Origin: Megalobrama amblycephala
Lineage: Eukaryota > Chordata > Actinopteri > Cypriniformes > Xenocyprididae
Assembly (NCBI RefSeq): GCF_018812025.1
Contig: NC_063054.1
Coordinates: 30,307,806 to 30,371,805, forward strand
Reading direction: 5' to 3'
DNA: 64,000 nt
The position numbers and the translations under genes were made by a program. Below are positions 22,080 to 37,000 of the stretch, one piece after another. Position 1 is the first letter of the stretch; each line of letters starts with the position of its first letter. The notes beneath the pieces are model-generated. The model had not been told where the DNA came from and searched no databases. It saw only the letters and a list, made by a program, of their open reading frames with translations.

Positions 22080-25000
22080 CTAAATTATACAACAAAAATG
22101 TATACTTTAGGACATGAAAACTTAACAGCTGTGTATATTGTGACAAAATAAAACATTGGCCATTGTAAACGTACACCAGGCTCCCAAAATATTACTACAG
22201 GTATTTCAAATGAACAGTGTTGTTTTTGAATGCATCAATGCTATTTCCTCTAACTTAGTATTAAGTGTTATATTTACTAGCTAATGAGAATGAATAAGGG
22301 GAAGCAAGTCTTAAGAAGTTCCCAGACCATTAATGTCAATGTTCATCAGGGCTAAGTTCCCAAATGAGCTTGCCAATTACTAACTCCTGGCTAATTTTGT
22401 TAGTAAGCCATGACCCAACTATAAAAAATGCCTATTATATAGATTTCTGGGGTAAGTGCCAACTAACAGTTCATATAAAGGGAACTGGGACAAATGAGCA
22501 CTCCAAATCCATTAGAATAAAACATTTATGAAGCACACAAAACACTGAAGAAATGATAGAGGTATTTAAAAAGTAAACTGCTCTTACCTCCTGAGAGCAT
22601 TTGTGAACATTTACAAATACATTTGTCATTGTCTACATCTTTTGTGCTGAAATCACTTCCTGGCTGTCCCATGCTACTGGTTCTACCCGCTGTTCCACTG
22701 TAGCTGCTGAGGTGTATCCTATAGAATTGGAAAATTAGAAATATAAATAATATATTATACATGTGAGTTAAAGTCAGGTAATTAAATTCTGTTATCAATA
22801 AGAGATTGACAAAATACATCAACAGCTAAAATGTGTAAACTCTCGGTTTAAGTACTTTTTCAAATATTTTTCCTTGTCTGTCAGTTCTGACATACAGGTA
22901 GCATTTAAAGACATTCTAGACACGTCAGAGATGAAAATTTTCCCAAAGGTATATAGACACACACAACCCTCTACATTGCGAGTAAATCACTTGCATATGC
23001 AACTAAAATTTCATGCTAGGCAAACTAAATGTGTGTCATTAGCCACTGACTAATCATCTGTTAGATTTCACTTGCCAGTGATTGAGTTGGAGGCTAGGAA
23101 GTTTAGCATATATTATTTTCACTGCATGCATATTGTGTCCTTTGACAGAGCATTTGACAGAAAAAAAATGCATCAGCTCATTTATGACAGTGGAAAGAGA
23201 CAATCTATATGTAAATAAAGTGGGATTACAGCGAATTAAACATTTCCCCTGTTGCAACTTGCCTTTTTGACAGCACACTATTCCCATTGATAATCTGGTT
23301 ATCTGACCACTGCAAACTATTGTGTAAGCACCCTTACTCGCTGTTGTTCGGCAGAGAGCACTGTCATTGATTTGGAATGTTCCATATGCTGTACATACAC
23401 AGAAACATTCAGAAGCACATCAACTTGTCAGTGTTGCTCTGTGACTTTTATTAATGAAATAAATTCGACACTGAATCACTAATTTATATTTGTTTTTGAA
23501 TTAAACTTATCATTGCTGGCATATAAACATGGTATAAGCAGGATAATTCACTGCTAGCTGTGCATTACACATTGCTTTACATTGTACAGAATGTGTAATG
23601 CACACCTAGCTGTGGATTATCGCTTACATACAGTACCTGTCAAGAGTTTGGAAACATTACAATTTTTTTATGTTTTTGAAAGGAGTCTCTTATGCTCACC
23701 AAGGCTGCATTTATTTAATCAAACATACAGTAAAAACAGTAATATTGCAAAATGTTATTACAAATTAAAATAACTCTTTTGTAAATATATTTCTTTGAAT
23801 ATATTTTAAAATGTAATTTATTCCTGTGGTGGCAAAGCTGAAATTTCAGCATCATTACTCGTCTTTAGTGTCACATAACATTTCTTAACATTTCTTATTA
23901 TTATATCAATGTTGAAAACAGTTGTCCTGCTTAACATTTTTGTGAAAATGGTTATACTTTTTTTCAGGATTCTTTGAGTAGAGATTTCAATGTACTGCAT
24001 TTATTTGCATTCATTAAATTTATGTATTAAATTTATTAAATCATTTTTAAATAGGAATCTTTTGTAGCTTTTAATGTCTTCACTGTCACTTTTGATCTAT
24101 TTAATGCATCTTTGATAAGTGTTAAATTCTTTTTTTTTTTTTATTCTTACCACAAATGTTCAAAAAATATAATTGTTTCCACAAAAATATTAAGCAGCAA
24201 AAACTTTCAACACTGATAATAATAATAAATGTTTCTTGAGTAGCAAATCGACTAAGAATAATTTCTGAAGGAGACACTAAAGACTAGAGTAATGATGCTG
24301 AAAAATCAGTGTCATCACGGGAATAAAAATGTATTAAAATAGAAAACAATTATTACTGTTTTTACTGTGTTTAATTAAATAAATAGGTTACACTTTATTT
24401 TACAGTTCCGTAGTTACATTGTAATTACTCAAATAAGTACTAAGTACTATTAATTAACTACATGTACGTACTATAGAGTTACAGTTAGAGTTGGTTTGGT
24501 TTAGGGTTAGTTACTTGTAATTATGTATAATTTACTGTTATTACTATACTAAGTAGATGTAGTAACATGTAATTACAGCACTGTAAAATAAAGTGCAGCC
24601 TGGTAAGTATAAGAGACCTCTTTCAAAAACAAAAAAATTGTTTCCAATCTTTTGATAAGTCATGAATATTTGTGTGTGTATCAAAAGTCTGGCGAGTAAA
24701 CTAAATATATATAAAATATATAGAGTAAACTAAAATTTATAGTTTATATTATGTTTGGTTCTTTTGTTACTTTGGTTTTCAGTGGTATTGCAGTGTTTGT
24801 CATTTTTCCATTAAAGGCGCAAAAGTCTGATATGATTTAACAGGGTTCCAGACTGTGACAAATGGTTGCATATGCAACTATTTTTTGAGAATGAACGAGA
24901 TAAAATTTGATGTGGACACATTTGTGCGAGTGCATGGTCATGCACTCAGTTAAATTTTTGCATGCGCAACAGAACGACGACGTATCAGCAGCTGCTGCAG

Positions 25001-28000
25001 TCCGTTTTAATTCAAAATTAACAAAATTTACATAATGATTAAGTACATCAGTAATCAATTTTCCGGCTCTGCTCTGCTGTGGAGTAGCCCAGTACCTGCG
25101 TGACTCACCATAGACGAGCCAGCATACAGACAAAACTGATGACAAGAGCACAGGTGTGGACAGGGAGGATCTAAGTAAGACAAGGAAAAGGCACGACTTC
25201 CAGCTGCAATGGCTTAGACAGTACCCATGGTTGAGATACAAGGCTAATGCCATGCATTGTGTATATTGTAAACAGTGTGGCCCATCCATTGCAGGTCATT
25301 CTAAATTTGTTACGGTGTCTAGGCAATTTAAGATTGAGTCTGTTAAACTGCACAATGAAAGTAAAACACATAAAACCTGTAGGGACCGGTGTGTCACACG
25401 AAACATTGAACCTCTCCCTACTTCTTTTCAGCGGTTAGATGAGAGTAATCGCTCGACGGAGGAAAAGGAAATAATAAAATGTATCACTGCTTATAACATA
25501 GCAAAAGAGGAACTCACGTTCACAAAATTCAAATAACAAATGATACTGATGAAAGTGATAGCAGACAGGAGTGATAGCAGACAATCTGCGAAAAAAGGTG
25601 GCTGACAAAATTGATGGTGATACAGACATCTCTAACAAAGAATGTGAGATTGTATATGCCCGTGTCATTGATAATGGAAGACCTACCAATATCCTAATTG
25701 GCCATAATGACGTTCAACACGCCCATGCAGAAGGTAAGGAGTGTGAGATTTCTGATTTTTGTTACCATATAACTATAAACTATGATAACAAAAAATTTGT
25801 ATCACCATATTATAATAGTCTAATCATTTAAAATTTAATGTATACATTTTAATACATTAAAGAACATGTTGTTTTTAATAGTTTTTTTTTTATGGGTTTT
25901 TTAATTTGATGGTTAAAAGATTAAAACATTTTGCCAACATGAGGTCTCATGTCACTGTCAGTCTTTTTACATCAGGGCAAAACTAGGGTATGCAGATTAA
26001 GACAACTATTCATCAGCATGCATTGATTAATCCCATGTTGTAGCAAAAACAAAAGGTGCGACCAGCTGAGAAAGTTGGTAGCTCCAGTGCAACCAGTGGA
26101 AAAGTTAGTCTGGAGCCCTAATTTCACTTTTTACATCACAAAAAACAGCTGTTTTAACAGGGATGTGTAGACTTTATATCCACTGTAGTTAATAGGGCTG
26201 CCTTCGACTACACTAGTAGATGCGCTATATGCACGTTTCATACGGATTACTTAACCTAAGAATATTTTTTTTTCCAATTGAATTGGTCTTTTTAAAAGTA
26301 GACATTTCGCTTTCTAAAGATATATTTTTCATGTCTATGAGGCAAGTTTACATGGAATTTTGGTTATTTTTTTGGCGCACTCAAGTTCACAGAGAGAGAT
26401 GGCAGAAAGAGCACCCTGTTTGCTTTCATTATTTTATAAAAGCTCAACGTTTTGTTGTTATTGTGAGTGCACACAAATAAAAGTAGGCTCTTCACAGATT
26501 CAAAAGATGTATTACTCTTATCTGTATGACCAAAAATCAATGGAGTATTTTAAATGCAAGTGATCGCATGGGCGCCTCCATGTTCGCTGTTATGCAGTAA
26601 ACATGCTACTAATCGGCTTTTACACTCCACATAAACACTTGAAGAGCCCACATTTTGCCACATAAAGCTGCAGTCCGTAAGTTTTGCCTCTGTCACCATC
26701 TCTATTTGAAACCTGCATTTGCAGTTATTTGCCAAATTATCATCTTTACGTTAGTTGACTATTAGGGGGCAACCCTAGTAGTTAATGTTTATTGCATTGT
26801 TTTAGTGTCGCATTTTACCCTGAAGGTGTTTTGTCTTTGTGTGTATGACCCTGTGCACCATCTGTACACGAGTATTCTATTCATGATGTGGATTTGTTTT
26901 ACCACCTGTATTATTATGGTGGATATCAATACAATTTAACGTAAAAAGCAGATTTTGGTAATTTAGGTAGCTTCATACATTACATCAATTAATATGCTTA
27001 TCAATAAATATGGTAAGACAGAATTGCAATCCCAAAATGTATTGATAAAAATAGTTCAGTCTGCTTAAAATACACATTTTTATCTGATGTGTGTATGTGT
27101 TCAGTATTTATTAGCATATCACATTAGCTTAGCACTATTTAGTGTGTTCTGATTTGGTCATTATATTTCTTGACAGTTGCTGCCTTAGGCAGCTACCTAT
27201 GGAGGCAGTAGACAGCTCACTATGTTTTGGTCCAGAGCCTTACTCTATGTCCTGTTTATATTTTTGACATTACAAATATGGTAATTAGCCATTAGCTTGT
27301 TGAGGGGTCAGATGGCAAAAGTTGTTCAGGGGAACTGTGTTGTCATGTTTTCACATTACATAGACCATAAATATTTCCAGATTTCAAAATATTTTCTTTG
27401 GAGTTGTGACAATTGTGTGCCAGCCCTCCAGAGTTTTTATAGCAGAATGAATGGCAGTGTTAACATGGGAGTGTTCCAAATCAACAGCTAACTCATAGCT
27501 TCCTAATGTTTTATTTCAAACATGAGAACATAGATGTCAGACTTTATGGACAAAAAACAAAAAGATTAAAGAAGATTAATTGAATGAAGATAACCAAAAA
27601 TAGCTGATATCACACACATGACAGCACATCAATTCTGTGAATATGAATAATAATGTGGTTAGCTGTGATGTTGCTTGAGTTGGAAAAACTAGTCAATGGC
27701 AGGGAAGATGAGAAAAGCAGGGAAAAAGTTAAAAGGGAAATACACAGCTAATATATAGCTTATATTTATTTCAAAAGAGACAAAGACTTTGATCATTTGT
27801 TCATTTCATTTGGATTTATTATACCTGTTATAGTATTAAGTAAAAAATGTTTCCAAGTTCTCATGTCCAAAAGAAATGTAAAAAGAATGCACAAACTGAA
27901 AACACTAAATAATTTTATGATCTATTTATTTTATTTATTTTATAATTCATTTATTTTCAAAAGTGAAATACTGACATGGATGTTTACAAAGCAGAGGTCA

Positions 28001-31000
28001 CCTTTCTTTAATTCCAATCGGAGAGATTGACTTTTGTTTGTCTTTATTTTTTGTGCTGTTTTTTTGTTGTTGTGGTTTTTTTACTGTGTAATTTCTGTTT
28101 CAGGTGGCAAATAACACTTTAAAGAGTATTCATGTGATTTTATTTATTTATTTTTATAAATACATTAGTAGAAATTGTGAAATTAATGAATGTATAATAA
28201 TCATGAAATCGTGATTACTCCTCAGACTATAATCTTACCAGGGCTCTACACTGCAATTATTTAGTTTGCATTTGCAACTGAAAATAACTCTGTGCGACTG
28301 TGAAAACATATTTAGACGCACCGGTGCGAGTGACCCGATCGATTCTCATGAATAGATCTATAATACAAATGGAATAAAAAGTACAACTCCCAAAATGCAT
28401 CTACACTGAGCAACAGTTAGCCTATGTTTCGTATTCTGATCGGGTCCTTTTAGTGCCTTTATTCAAAGACTTTGCTTAAGTCAGCAGAGCAAGTGTAAAA
28501 GACGTGCAAGACAGATTACACTTCAAAGATTGTTTACAAGGTGAAATTGATGTGACGCAGCCATGCGCACTTACCAGACCATCTCATGCTGCTATAACAT
28601 AATTGTTCAGACACTTTGCATCACAGAAATACATTATATTTTAAAGTATATAATAGAATACTAATATTTTAAATTGTAATAATATTTCACAGTATTGCTG
28701 TTTTTTTCTGTATGTTTCTGTATATACACCATGATGAGCTTGAGACATGATCACAGAGGGTTTTTTTCACATAGCCTACCTGACTGAAAGAGCTCATTAA
28801 TATGAAAGTCATTACACCTCATTATTCATACCTCTACAATAATACACTGAATACAGTGTAATGATACTTTTTCCATTAATATGTTTATGAACAACTGAAA
28901 AAAGCACATGTCAGGGCATGTCAAAACTTCTCCAGGCCCCAAATCAGCCTCAGACTCCAGAGGGTTTAATAGGCACTTTTACATTTTGCTTTGAAACCAA
29001 ATCTTCATCCATATTCTTGTCAGTCAAGAGTGAGGGAAATTGAGGTGAAATCTGACTCCTGTTGCGACTCTCGTTCGGCTCATGCTGAATTGAGCAGACA
29101 TGTTCAGTTTTTAACTGTAATGTCTTATACAAAAGTCCAATAAACAAGATATATTAAAGTGACTTTAATATGTGAATTTATAAGTGATTAATTTAAAGGG
29201 GCAAATATCACCCTGTAATGGGAAAGTTAACCCTCTGGGGTTGAGGCTAATTTGAGGCCCTGGAGAAGTTTTGACATGCCCTGACATTTGTGCTCTTTTC
29301 AGTTGCTTATAAACACATTAATGACACAAGTCTCATTACACTGTATTCAGCACAAACTTGACTACAATTCAAGTTACGGAAAAAAACGAAACTGGCGCCG
29401 CGTTCGTTCCGTAAGTAGAATAGGCAAGGCGTAGAACATTCAGCGGAAAGTACGTTCAAGGCAATATTTTGTTTATAAAGCATAAACGGTTGTATTTTTT
29501 TTTCGAAAATGACCGATCGATTCGCTAGATAAGACCCTTATTACTCATCTGGTATCGTTTAAAGCCCTTGAAGCTGCACTGAAACTGTAATTTTGACCTT
29601 CAATCTGTTGGTAGCCATTGAAATCCACTGTAAGGAGAAAAATCCTGGAATGTTTTCCTCAAAAACCTTAATTTCTTTTCGACTGACGAAAGAAAGACAC
29701 GAACATCTAGGATGACATGGGGGTGAGTAAATTTATCAGGAAAAGTGTATTTAAAATCGGACTAATCCTTTAAGAAAATGTTAGCGTAGAGCTCTGCGTA
29801 CAAACAAAATCTAGAATTGTTGCTTCCCTAGCTGAGAGACATGGCTTTATGTGCGCACACTTACACTGTGTGTCAGTCAGCACATGCACTTGCATTGAGT
29901 TCTTTTTCACTGCTTGTTGTGCTTAATGACAATTTTTACATCAAGCATGTCCCAAATTTGTGTTCGCCTTCTAAAAGAGGCGTGGGTGCACTTTGGCAGT
30001 GTGCCAGTCAGCACGACCCCCACACCATGTTCCTTTTCAGGATATTTTGTGCTTATAAATTTTTACCATCAAGCACATCCCACCCTTTATATTCTTCATA
30101 CTTCTCATCACTCTGAAGTGTCAATAGTGCTTTGATGCATGTATTTACATACAGCAATATACATGATATAGCAAAACACCAACCAGCCCTATATACAGAG
30201 ATTTAATTTTTCCATATATATATATACGGATTTCCGTATTTTCCGACCTGAAAAGTATGACCAACGTAAATAAAAAAATTGAAGATTTTTCTTCTTTTTT
30301 TATCTTTAGCTGATCACATGCCTGGATAAAGTAAAATTCTACCACAGCATATACTATAAAAACACCCAAGAAGTCACAAAACTCTCAGGTATTTGGAAGC
30401 ACAGGGTAATTCTTCACCTGTAATTCTGCTTCTCTCCATCAAGGGAGAACTGCTCATATTTTGAAAAGGCTGTATTCCCCTCCCAGTCTGTCAGATCTAT
30501 CCTGAGGACGTGTTGTTTTTCTTGTGTTAACTTGGAGATGATTTCATTCCCCAACCAGTGTTCACCCAAGATGTCTCCAAACCCCTGAATTGGAAATGGA
30601 GAAAATCCATGTTTCATAGCAGTGTAAATTTGTCAGAAGAGTACAAAGAAGGATGTAAAGACAATTTAAATCCCTACCATTGTGTAATTTTTCCATGTTT
30701 GATGAAAATCAACAAGGCCATTGAAGCGCTTCTGTATTACAGTCCATCCACCTCCATCTGTTTCCATGTCACAGTAGGCCTGGAAACAAAAAATTGCAAA
30801 AAAATTGGCTAAATTCAATCATTCATGTCCTTTCTGTATAAATTTGAATCTCATGTAATGCCTTTCTTCCAGGATATAACATAAACAAATAACCTTTTTT
30901 GGCATCTTACTCAGAATTCTTAGAAGTCAGTAAAAAAGAATGTTAAAGGCCCACAGAAGTGCCTTGGAATGCGCAACTTTATTCACTGTGTTGACGTAAT

Positions 31001-34000
31001 TTCCAATGAAACAGGAAGACAGGGCTGGTTATATCTATAAGCTCCTCACCTTTTATCAAAACAGCCAATAGTGTTTCGCCTAGATCACAGCTCGACCAGA
31101 GCCATTGAGATTGTAAAACCCAATTTTCCTCAATCTCTAACAGTTTCTCCTCCAAATCTCCTCCATATTGCTTTAATAGCACTCTACATAATTCTACAAA
31201 TATAGCATTGTTTGTAGAATTCAGTTATATCCGAAGGTTTTGTGGTCTGTGCCGACATGATCTGTGCGTGTATGATCTGCTCTGTGCTCTTGTGTCTCAG
31301 CCAGAGCAAACTGTGCTCACGCTGCAGTGGTTCATGTGACAGTCATATGACTAAGAAACAATTGTGTATGGCATCAGTAATGTCTAAAGGCGTCATTTTT
31401 AATTAAACATTAATTTCTTTAATATTGTTGGACTTTTTAAATTTACACTACAGTGTAGACAGAAAAATAAGGGTTAGAGTGAGGAAATGGGATTAGGACA
31501 CAAGTCTTTGTGAGCTTATACAATCAAATTACTATCAACTTTTGTTCTATGGGAAATAGTGACTTTGACGTTTAGCCTTTTGTGTTTCATGGATAAAGAA
31601 TGTAGTACATGGTCAGAACATCACACGGGTGTGTAAATGATTATTTTTTTTTTTTTTTCATTTTCTAATGTTTGGTAGGACTACTTTGAATGTCAATGCA
31701 TTGTTATATATATTAAGTATTTTGCTGATATTTTACCACTTTGACTTGAATTAAGTAGATAGAGGTTACCTTGAACTGCTGTTTTGTATCAGGTATGGTC
31801 AATGAGTAGACCCCGCTTTCCTTGTTCCCTAACTTGAAGACTGCAGCACAGTCATTGAACTGATCTGGATCATCCTGCATCATTGCAGAATTGCTACCTG
31901 ATAAAAGAAATGCTTTGTTAAACCAATGTGAACAATATGCACTATAATAAGGGTGGGAATAGTTTGGAACCTCACGATTCAATTTAAATAGATTTTCGGG
32001 GTCAATTAAAAATTGATTTGATATGTACAAAGTTTTCATTCTAGTTTTCTGTTTTGTGTTACTTGTCCTATTTAACTGCGGTAGACAGTTTAATAGGTTA
32101 TGAAGAGAAAATCCCAGAGAATCAAATGTAAACTTTTTTTTTTTTTTTCTTCCTAGTTTAAACAACTCAGTCAGTATTATAAAACAAGTGCCATTTAAGC
32201 TGACTGTAATCATTAAAGATGTGACTGGCAGTCTTTTGTAATAAAGCAAGCCTGAGACATAGAAAAGCACTTAATACTAACATAAATGTCCTTTAATACA
32301 AAAATAACTTTTGCAAAGAATATGGTAAATAAAATGAAAAATCAAGAAAGTGGTAATAAATGCTTTTTGCATATCTTTTCAGCAAATTCAAATACATTAA
32401 AAAATAAAATCAAACAAGAGCTGCTAGATTTACTATAGATACAAAGTGCTATTCGAACAAACAAGAACTGCTACATTTTGCTTTAAAATGCATGTTGACT
32501 TTTGAAATGTGAGTTTACTTTGCTGTCCACCACTGACTGGAATGTCTAGATTCTTTTGTAGAAACAGAAGCTGTGGCCGATTGCACCAGCTGTGCACAAG
32601 TTACATCTTAGCCATGTTTTTACGTAAATGGACAACTTATTTTACGTTGGACTATTAAACTTAGTTTAAGATTACTATTTTGTTAGTGGCTCATCAAAAC
32701 AAGCCCGTTCAAAACAGCACGCCACTGTGTGTCATAATAAAGCCTTTTTTCCTTTTTTTTTTTTTATTTTTTTTTTTTGCATCAGTATTTTTTGATCCTC
32801 AGTCATTTCAAATGCAGTTTGAGTGTTATTTTTGCTGCATATAAAAATAACTATTATGAACACGATTAAGTAGCATTTTATTTACCATTAGTTACCTAAG
32901 GCTAAAGTTAGAATGAAGGATAAACTAAAATTCACAATATTTCAACACAATTTCTGCTCATATATTTGAAGGCTGCTATTGGAATGAGCGTATACGTCAT
33001 ATGCTACTATGCATTACTTTACAGAGAGTTTGCGACCTACTAGCTATGCTCTGCCTTAAGAAATAATGGTGCAAATTGTGGTGGGTAGTTATGGGAACTT
33101 AGCTTTAGAAACTAGCCACTAGGGTGGTTCGCCAAAAACTAAATGTCCCCCTAGGGCCATTTTCCTGGTTGCATGGGCATCAACAGTAGGAAGTGATGTA
33201 AGTCTGCCGACAACAACATCATTTAAAGACAGCATTCAATAATGTGAACAACTGAAGAATAGGGGATGCCGTGATCGGAGCTATGTTTTTGTTGCGTGTT
33301 GTGGGATTCAAAAGTTATGAGAACTTGCTGTGCTACATATCATCGAGGCAGATAAGAGAACACAACACTCTAGACAAAGGCGACAGGTAAAAGCTGTTAA
33401 CATTAGCTTTCAGTATGTTTGTCTGTAGGCTTTTTAAAAATGGTGGGTGCTATTTCTTATGGCTCTTGTTCGACCAAACAACGTACACTTATGTCACTGG
33501 TAGTTCCCATTGTGCTGGGTTAGACCCTACTCTGAAGTAGGAGCTAATTTAGTTCCCCCAAAAGGCATTCCTAGAACTAAATTCATTCCCAGTTCCTGCA
33601 GTGCAGTCATGCCAAAAAGCAGGAAATTCCACCATTTGTTCTAGGACCCATGAAAAGATTCCTCTGGTGCGAAAGCAACTTATGTCCCCAGCAGGGATGG
33701 ATTATGATGTAGTCTAAATGCCCCACTGCTTGTCTGGCCCCAGGGACAATGCCTTCATCTAGGCCTTTGTCTGGGCTATCTGGCTGGTCCTCAAGCTCCT
33801 CTTGCTGCAGTGAAACACCACAGAAATCCGTCAACAATGCCTCAGATTTGAATTCCGAATTCAGCGTTATCTTGTATTTCAACTAGGGTCCCTTTACTTA
33901 AAATAAAATTGGACACACCTGATAAATTGGTGTATCTGTTCTCCACATGAAATACACACAAATAAAATGGCAAGTTTTTGCTTGAGGAATCTATCTACTG

Positions 34001-37000
34001 TACCATCAGTGGAGGGGCTGCAGTGGAAAATTTTTCTCCGAATATTCCCCAGCAGTCATGATACAGACAGCTTGCTGTGCAGCAAGGTTGATGGTATGTA
34101 TGAAAAACCTAATGGGCCTCATTTATGAAACGAACGTATAACAGAAAACTTGCCGTTTATCAATATGGACGTGAGTGGTATCTACGATCAAATCTCACGT
34201 CAGGTCTCAACTTTAGTACGCAAGTTTTTGAGTTAGCATGAACTTTCATGCAGCATAGCAAATCTGCTGGAGAATTGTAATGAGAGCATTTTGCATTATT
34301 TTATAACTGAAGCTTAATAGATGATCATTAACCATTAAAATTAGAATGTCATATTAATATTGAATTAAATTAGAATAGATGATGTTGTTGTGAACACAAA
34401 GGATCACTACAAATAAGGAGAAAACGAGTACATTCATCTTGCAAAGTATGAGCTTTATTTTACATTCATGCTTAAAATGAACCAGGTTTTTGCCATGTAT
34501 GGAAACAGCCACCAAATCCAGAGCCGAGCAACACCAACAGGAATGATCCGCTTTTATAGGGAGCAATGAACACCATGAAGCGGTGCTCCCAATCACGCAG
34601 TCAGCCCATCACCTGCAAACAATACAGACACAACACACACACACACACAAAAAAAAAGGAACGGCCTACAGGGGCGTCACACCCTCCCCATAAAATAAAC
34701 TTGAAAGTTCCTTCAAAGTTTACCCCAAAATTACAATGCGTCCAAGTATCAATGTCAACGTGACACAGTATCCGAATACATCTCCTAAACTGCAGCACCA
34801 TCACTACTCGACGAACTAGGTCCTAAGAAGAAAAAACAAAAACTAAATAACAGAAACAACAATATATCACATACTCCTAAGACACAGGAGCACGGGACAA
34901 TGCGTCCGCCAAAACGTTTTCAGTTCCCTTTATATGGCAGATCTCCAAATTATAAGGTTGTAAGAATAATGACCAGCGCATCAATCTTTGATTAGGGTTC
35001 TGAAGAGTGGTCAAAAACGTATGATCACAAATCACAACGGACGTCCCACCCCCTCCCACGTAAATGGCAAAATGCTGAAGCGCCCAAACCAGTGTCAATG
35101 CTTCCTTTTCAATAACTGAATGATTCAGCTGATATGACAAGAATTTTCTCGAAAAGGAACATACCGAACACTCAACTCCCTCAGCGTCATCCTGTAAAAG
35201 GACAACTCCAACCCCTACCTTACTAGCATCCAATGTTCCCTCTAAGCTGCACTTCTGAAGCCGCGACCGCGCAGAAAAAATAACTGCCGCGCAGAGAACA
35301 GACATGAAAATGAATGTAGTAGTTCAAATGATAAATAATTGCAGTGCTCTGGACAACCGCTATAGAGTTATTATCGCTATAGAGTTGGAACCGGTGAATA
35401 CGGTTTACAGGTTTCATAGAAAGAGAACGATTGAGCGCGTGTGAGCTGGCTGGCCCTGAGCCAAATCAGTCGCCTAATCAGAATACTGTAATGTTTGCGG
35501 ACTAAATACATCAATACGAGAGGCAACGCGAAACAAAAAGAAATGTGAAATAAAACGTCATGTTTTAATGAAAAGTGGTGGAAATAACGGATGATGGGCA
35601 CAGAATGCTAACAAAACTCTGAGACATTTACAATCACACACCCACCACAGGTGTAGCTTGCAAACTCAAAATACATCAGTGATATACCTCAGTTTAAATA
35701 GATTTTTGTATGTGGTGGTGTGGGTTTCAGGGATGTTTAGATAACTATAAAAGATTTAACGTTCACTTTTCTTAAAAAATATTGAGCTATCAGATGTTTA
35801 AGTGCTTCAGTTTGTTTTCACTATATAATATATTAAAACAAATGGAAGCATTTAAACTGATATAATACTGTATATCAGTTTAAATATTTAAATATCATAT
35901 TATATTTTATTATATTATAATGTAAGCCTAATAAAAAATTTATCTCACAAGGGGATTGTTTAGGGCTCCTTGCCACAAAAAATCTTAACCTCCTGGTATG
36001 TAAAATCTGGGAAATTCATAAGCAATAAACATGTAATTGTGATGGTTTAACACTGTCTGTTGCTAATAATTGACTGTACAAAAACACATTATGGTTGTCC
36101 CAAACCATCATTGTAACTGCTCATATTATATTATTATAAAGAATTGAACTGTCCTGCAGGAGGACAGAAATTATTTTTTAATAGAATTTCTTGGCAAAGA
36201 CTGGTAAAGTTAATACAGCAATGTGAAAAAATCTCAGGTAACCTAAAATGTGCTTAATTTAGTGACTGAACTGCTTGTTTTCAAACATATTGTTTAATAA
36301 ATCACTAACTTACATCAAGGGTCAAATAAAATAGAAATGGCACATTAAAGTTAAATGTTACAGTTGTATGATAAAACCATTTTTTTTGTGTGTGTTTACG
36401 TTCGTTGTACAGGTCTGATATAAAGTATGTTTTTGCTCAGGTGGCCAAAATGTGCGCTCAACAGAGAAAAGTTTTGATCGGCGAGAAAAAAAATTAGAGG
36501 GAACATTGCTAGCATCTACATGCATTTTAAATGGTCTATCCCACTAAGGAGCTGCAAGCACTGGAGCTCTAGTAAGCAGTGCTTTAACACACTCAAAAGC
36601 ATTTTGACCACTTCGCTAGGTTCACTGTAAGACAAGCATCTTTCAAGCGATTAAACAGCGACCGAATTTGGAATAGATGTTCCTCCCATGAATCACTATA
36701 CACGACCAAATCGTCCAAGTAAACCGCACACCCCTCAAGCCCAGCTACCACGCAATTCATTAACTGTTGAAATGTGGCCGGTGCGTTTCGCAGTCCGAAG
36801 CTCATAACATTATATGAATATACACCATCCGATTTCACGAGCACGCTCGGTCAACGGGACCTGCCAATATCCTTTTAACAAGTCAAATTTGCTAAGATAT
36901 TTTGCTGTGCCCACCCGATCCACGCAATCCTCTATACATGGTAGCAGAAAAGAGTCTGGTTTAGAGTCTCGTATTGGAGGGAAATCACCCACATCAATGT

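Larger units (their letters stand above)
24841..26120 (+). mobile_element. hAT element with truncated transposase
   Basis: The ends CAGGGTTCCAGACT (24841) and AGTCTGGAGCCCTA (ending 26120) are inverted and start with the hAT-typical CAGGG. The flanking 8-mers (TGATTTAA and AATTTCAC) do not match, so the duplication is decayed or one end is mis-set. Two exon-like coding stretches on the plus strand (25156-25536 and 25565-25731) encode the N-terminal part of a hAT-family protein. The catalytic C-terminus is missing. Confidence 0.65.

Noticed and set aside
24841..26120. Possibility that the zinc-finger ORF is a domesticated host gene
   Set aside because: It lies between hAT-type inverted ends, breaks frame after 126 codons and lacks the catalytic and C-terminal parts, so a truncated transposon is the simpler reading.
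31713..32270. 185-codon minus-strand ORF
   Set aside because: Its C-terminal part is angpt2 exon 5 in frame; the rest is intron read-through on both sides of the splice sites, including a Lys run.
33607..33882. 91-codon minus-strand ORF in intron 4
   Set aside because: It starts inside what looks like a decayed inverted-repeat element and has no known domain or splice support.
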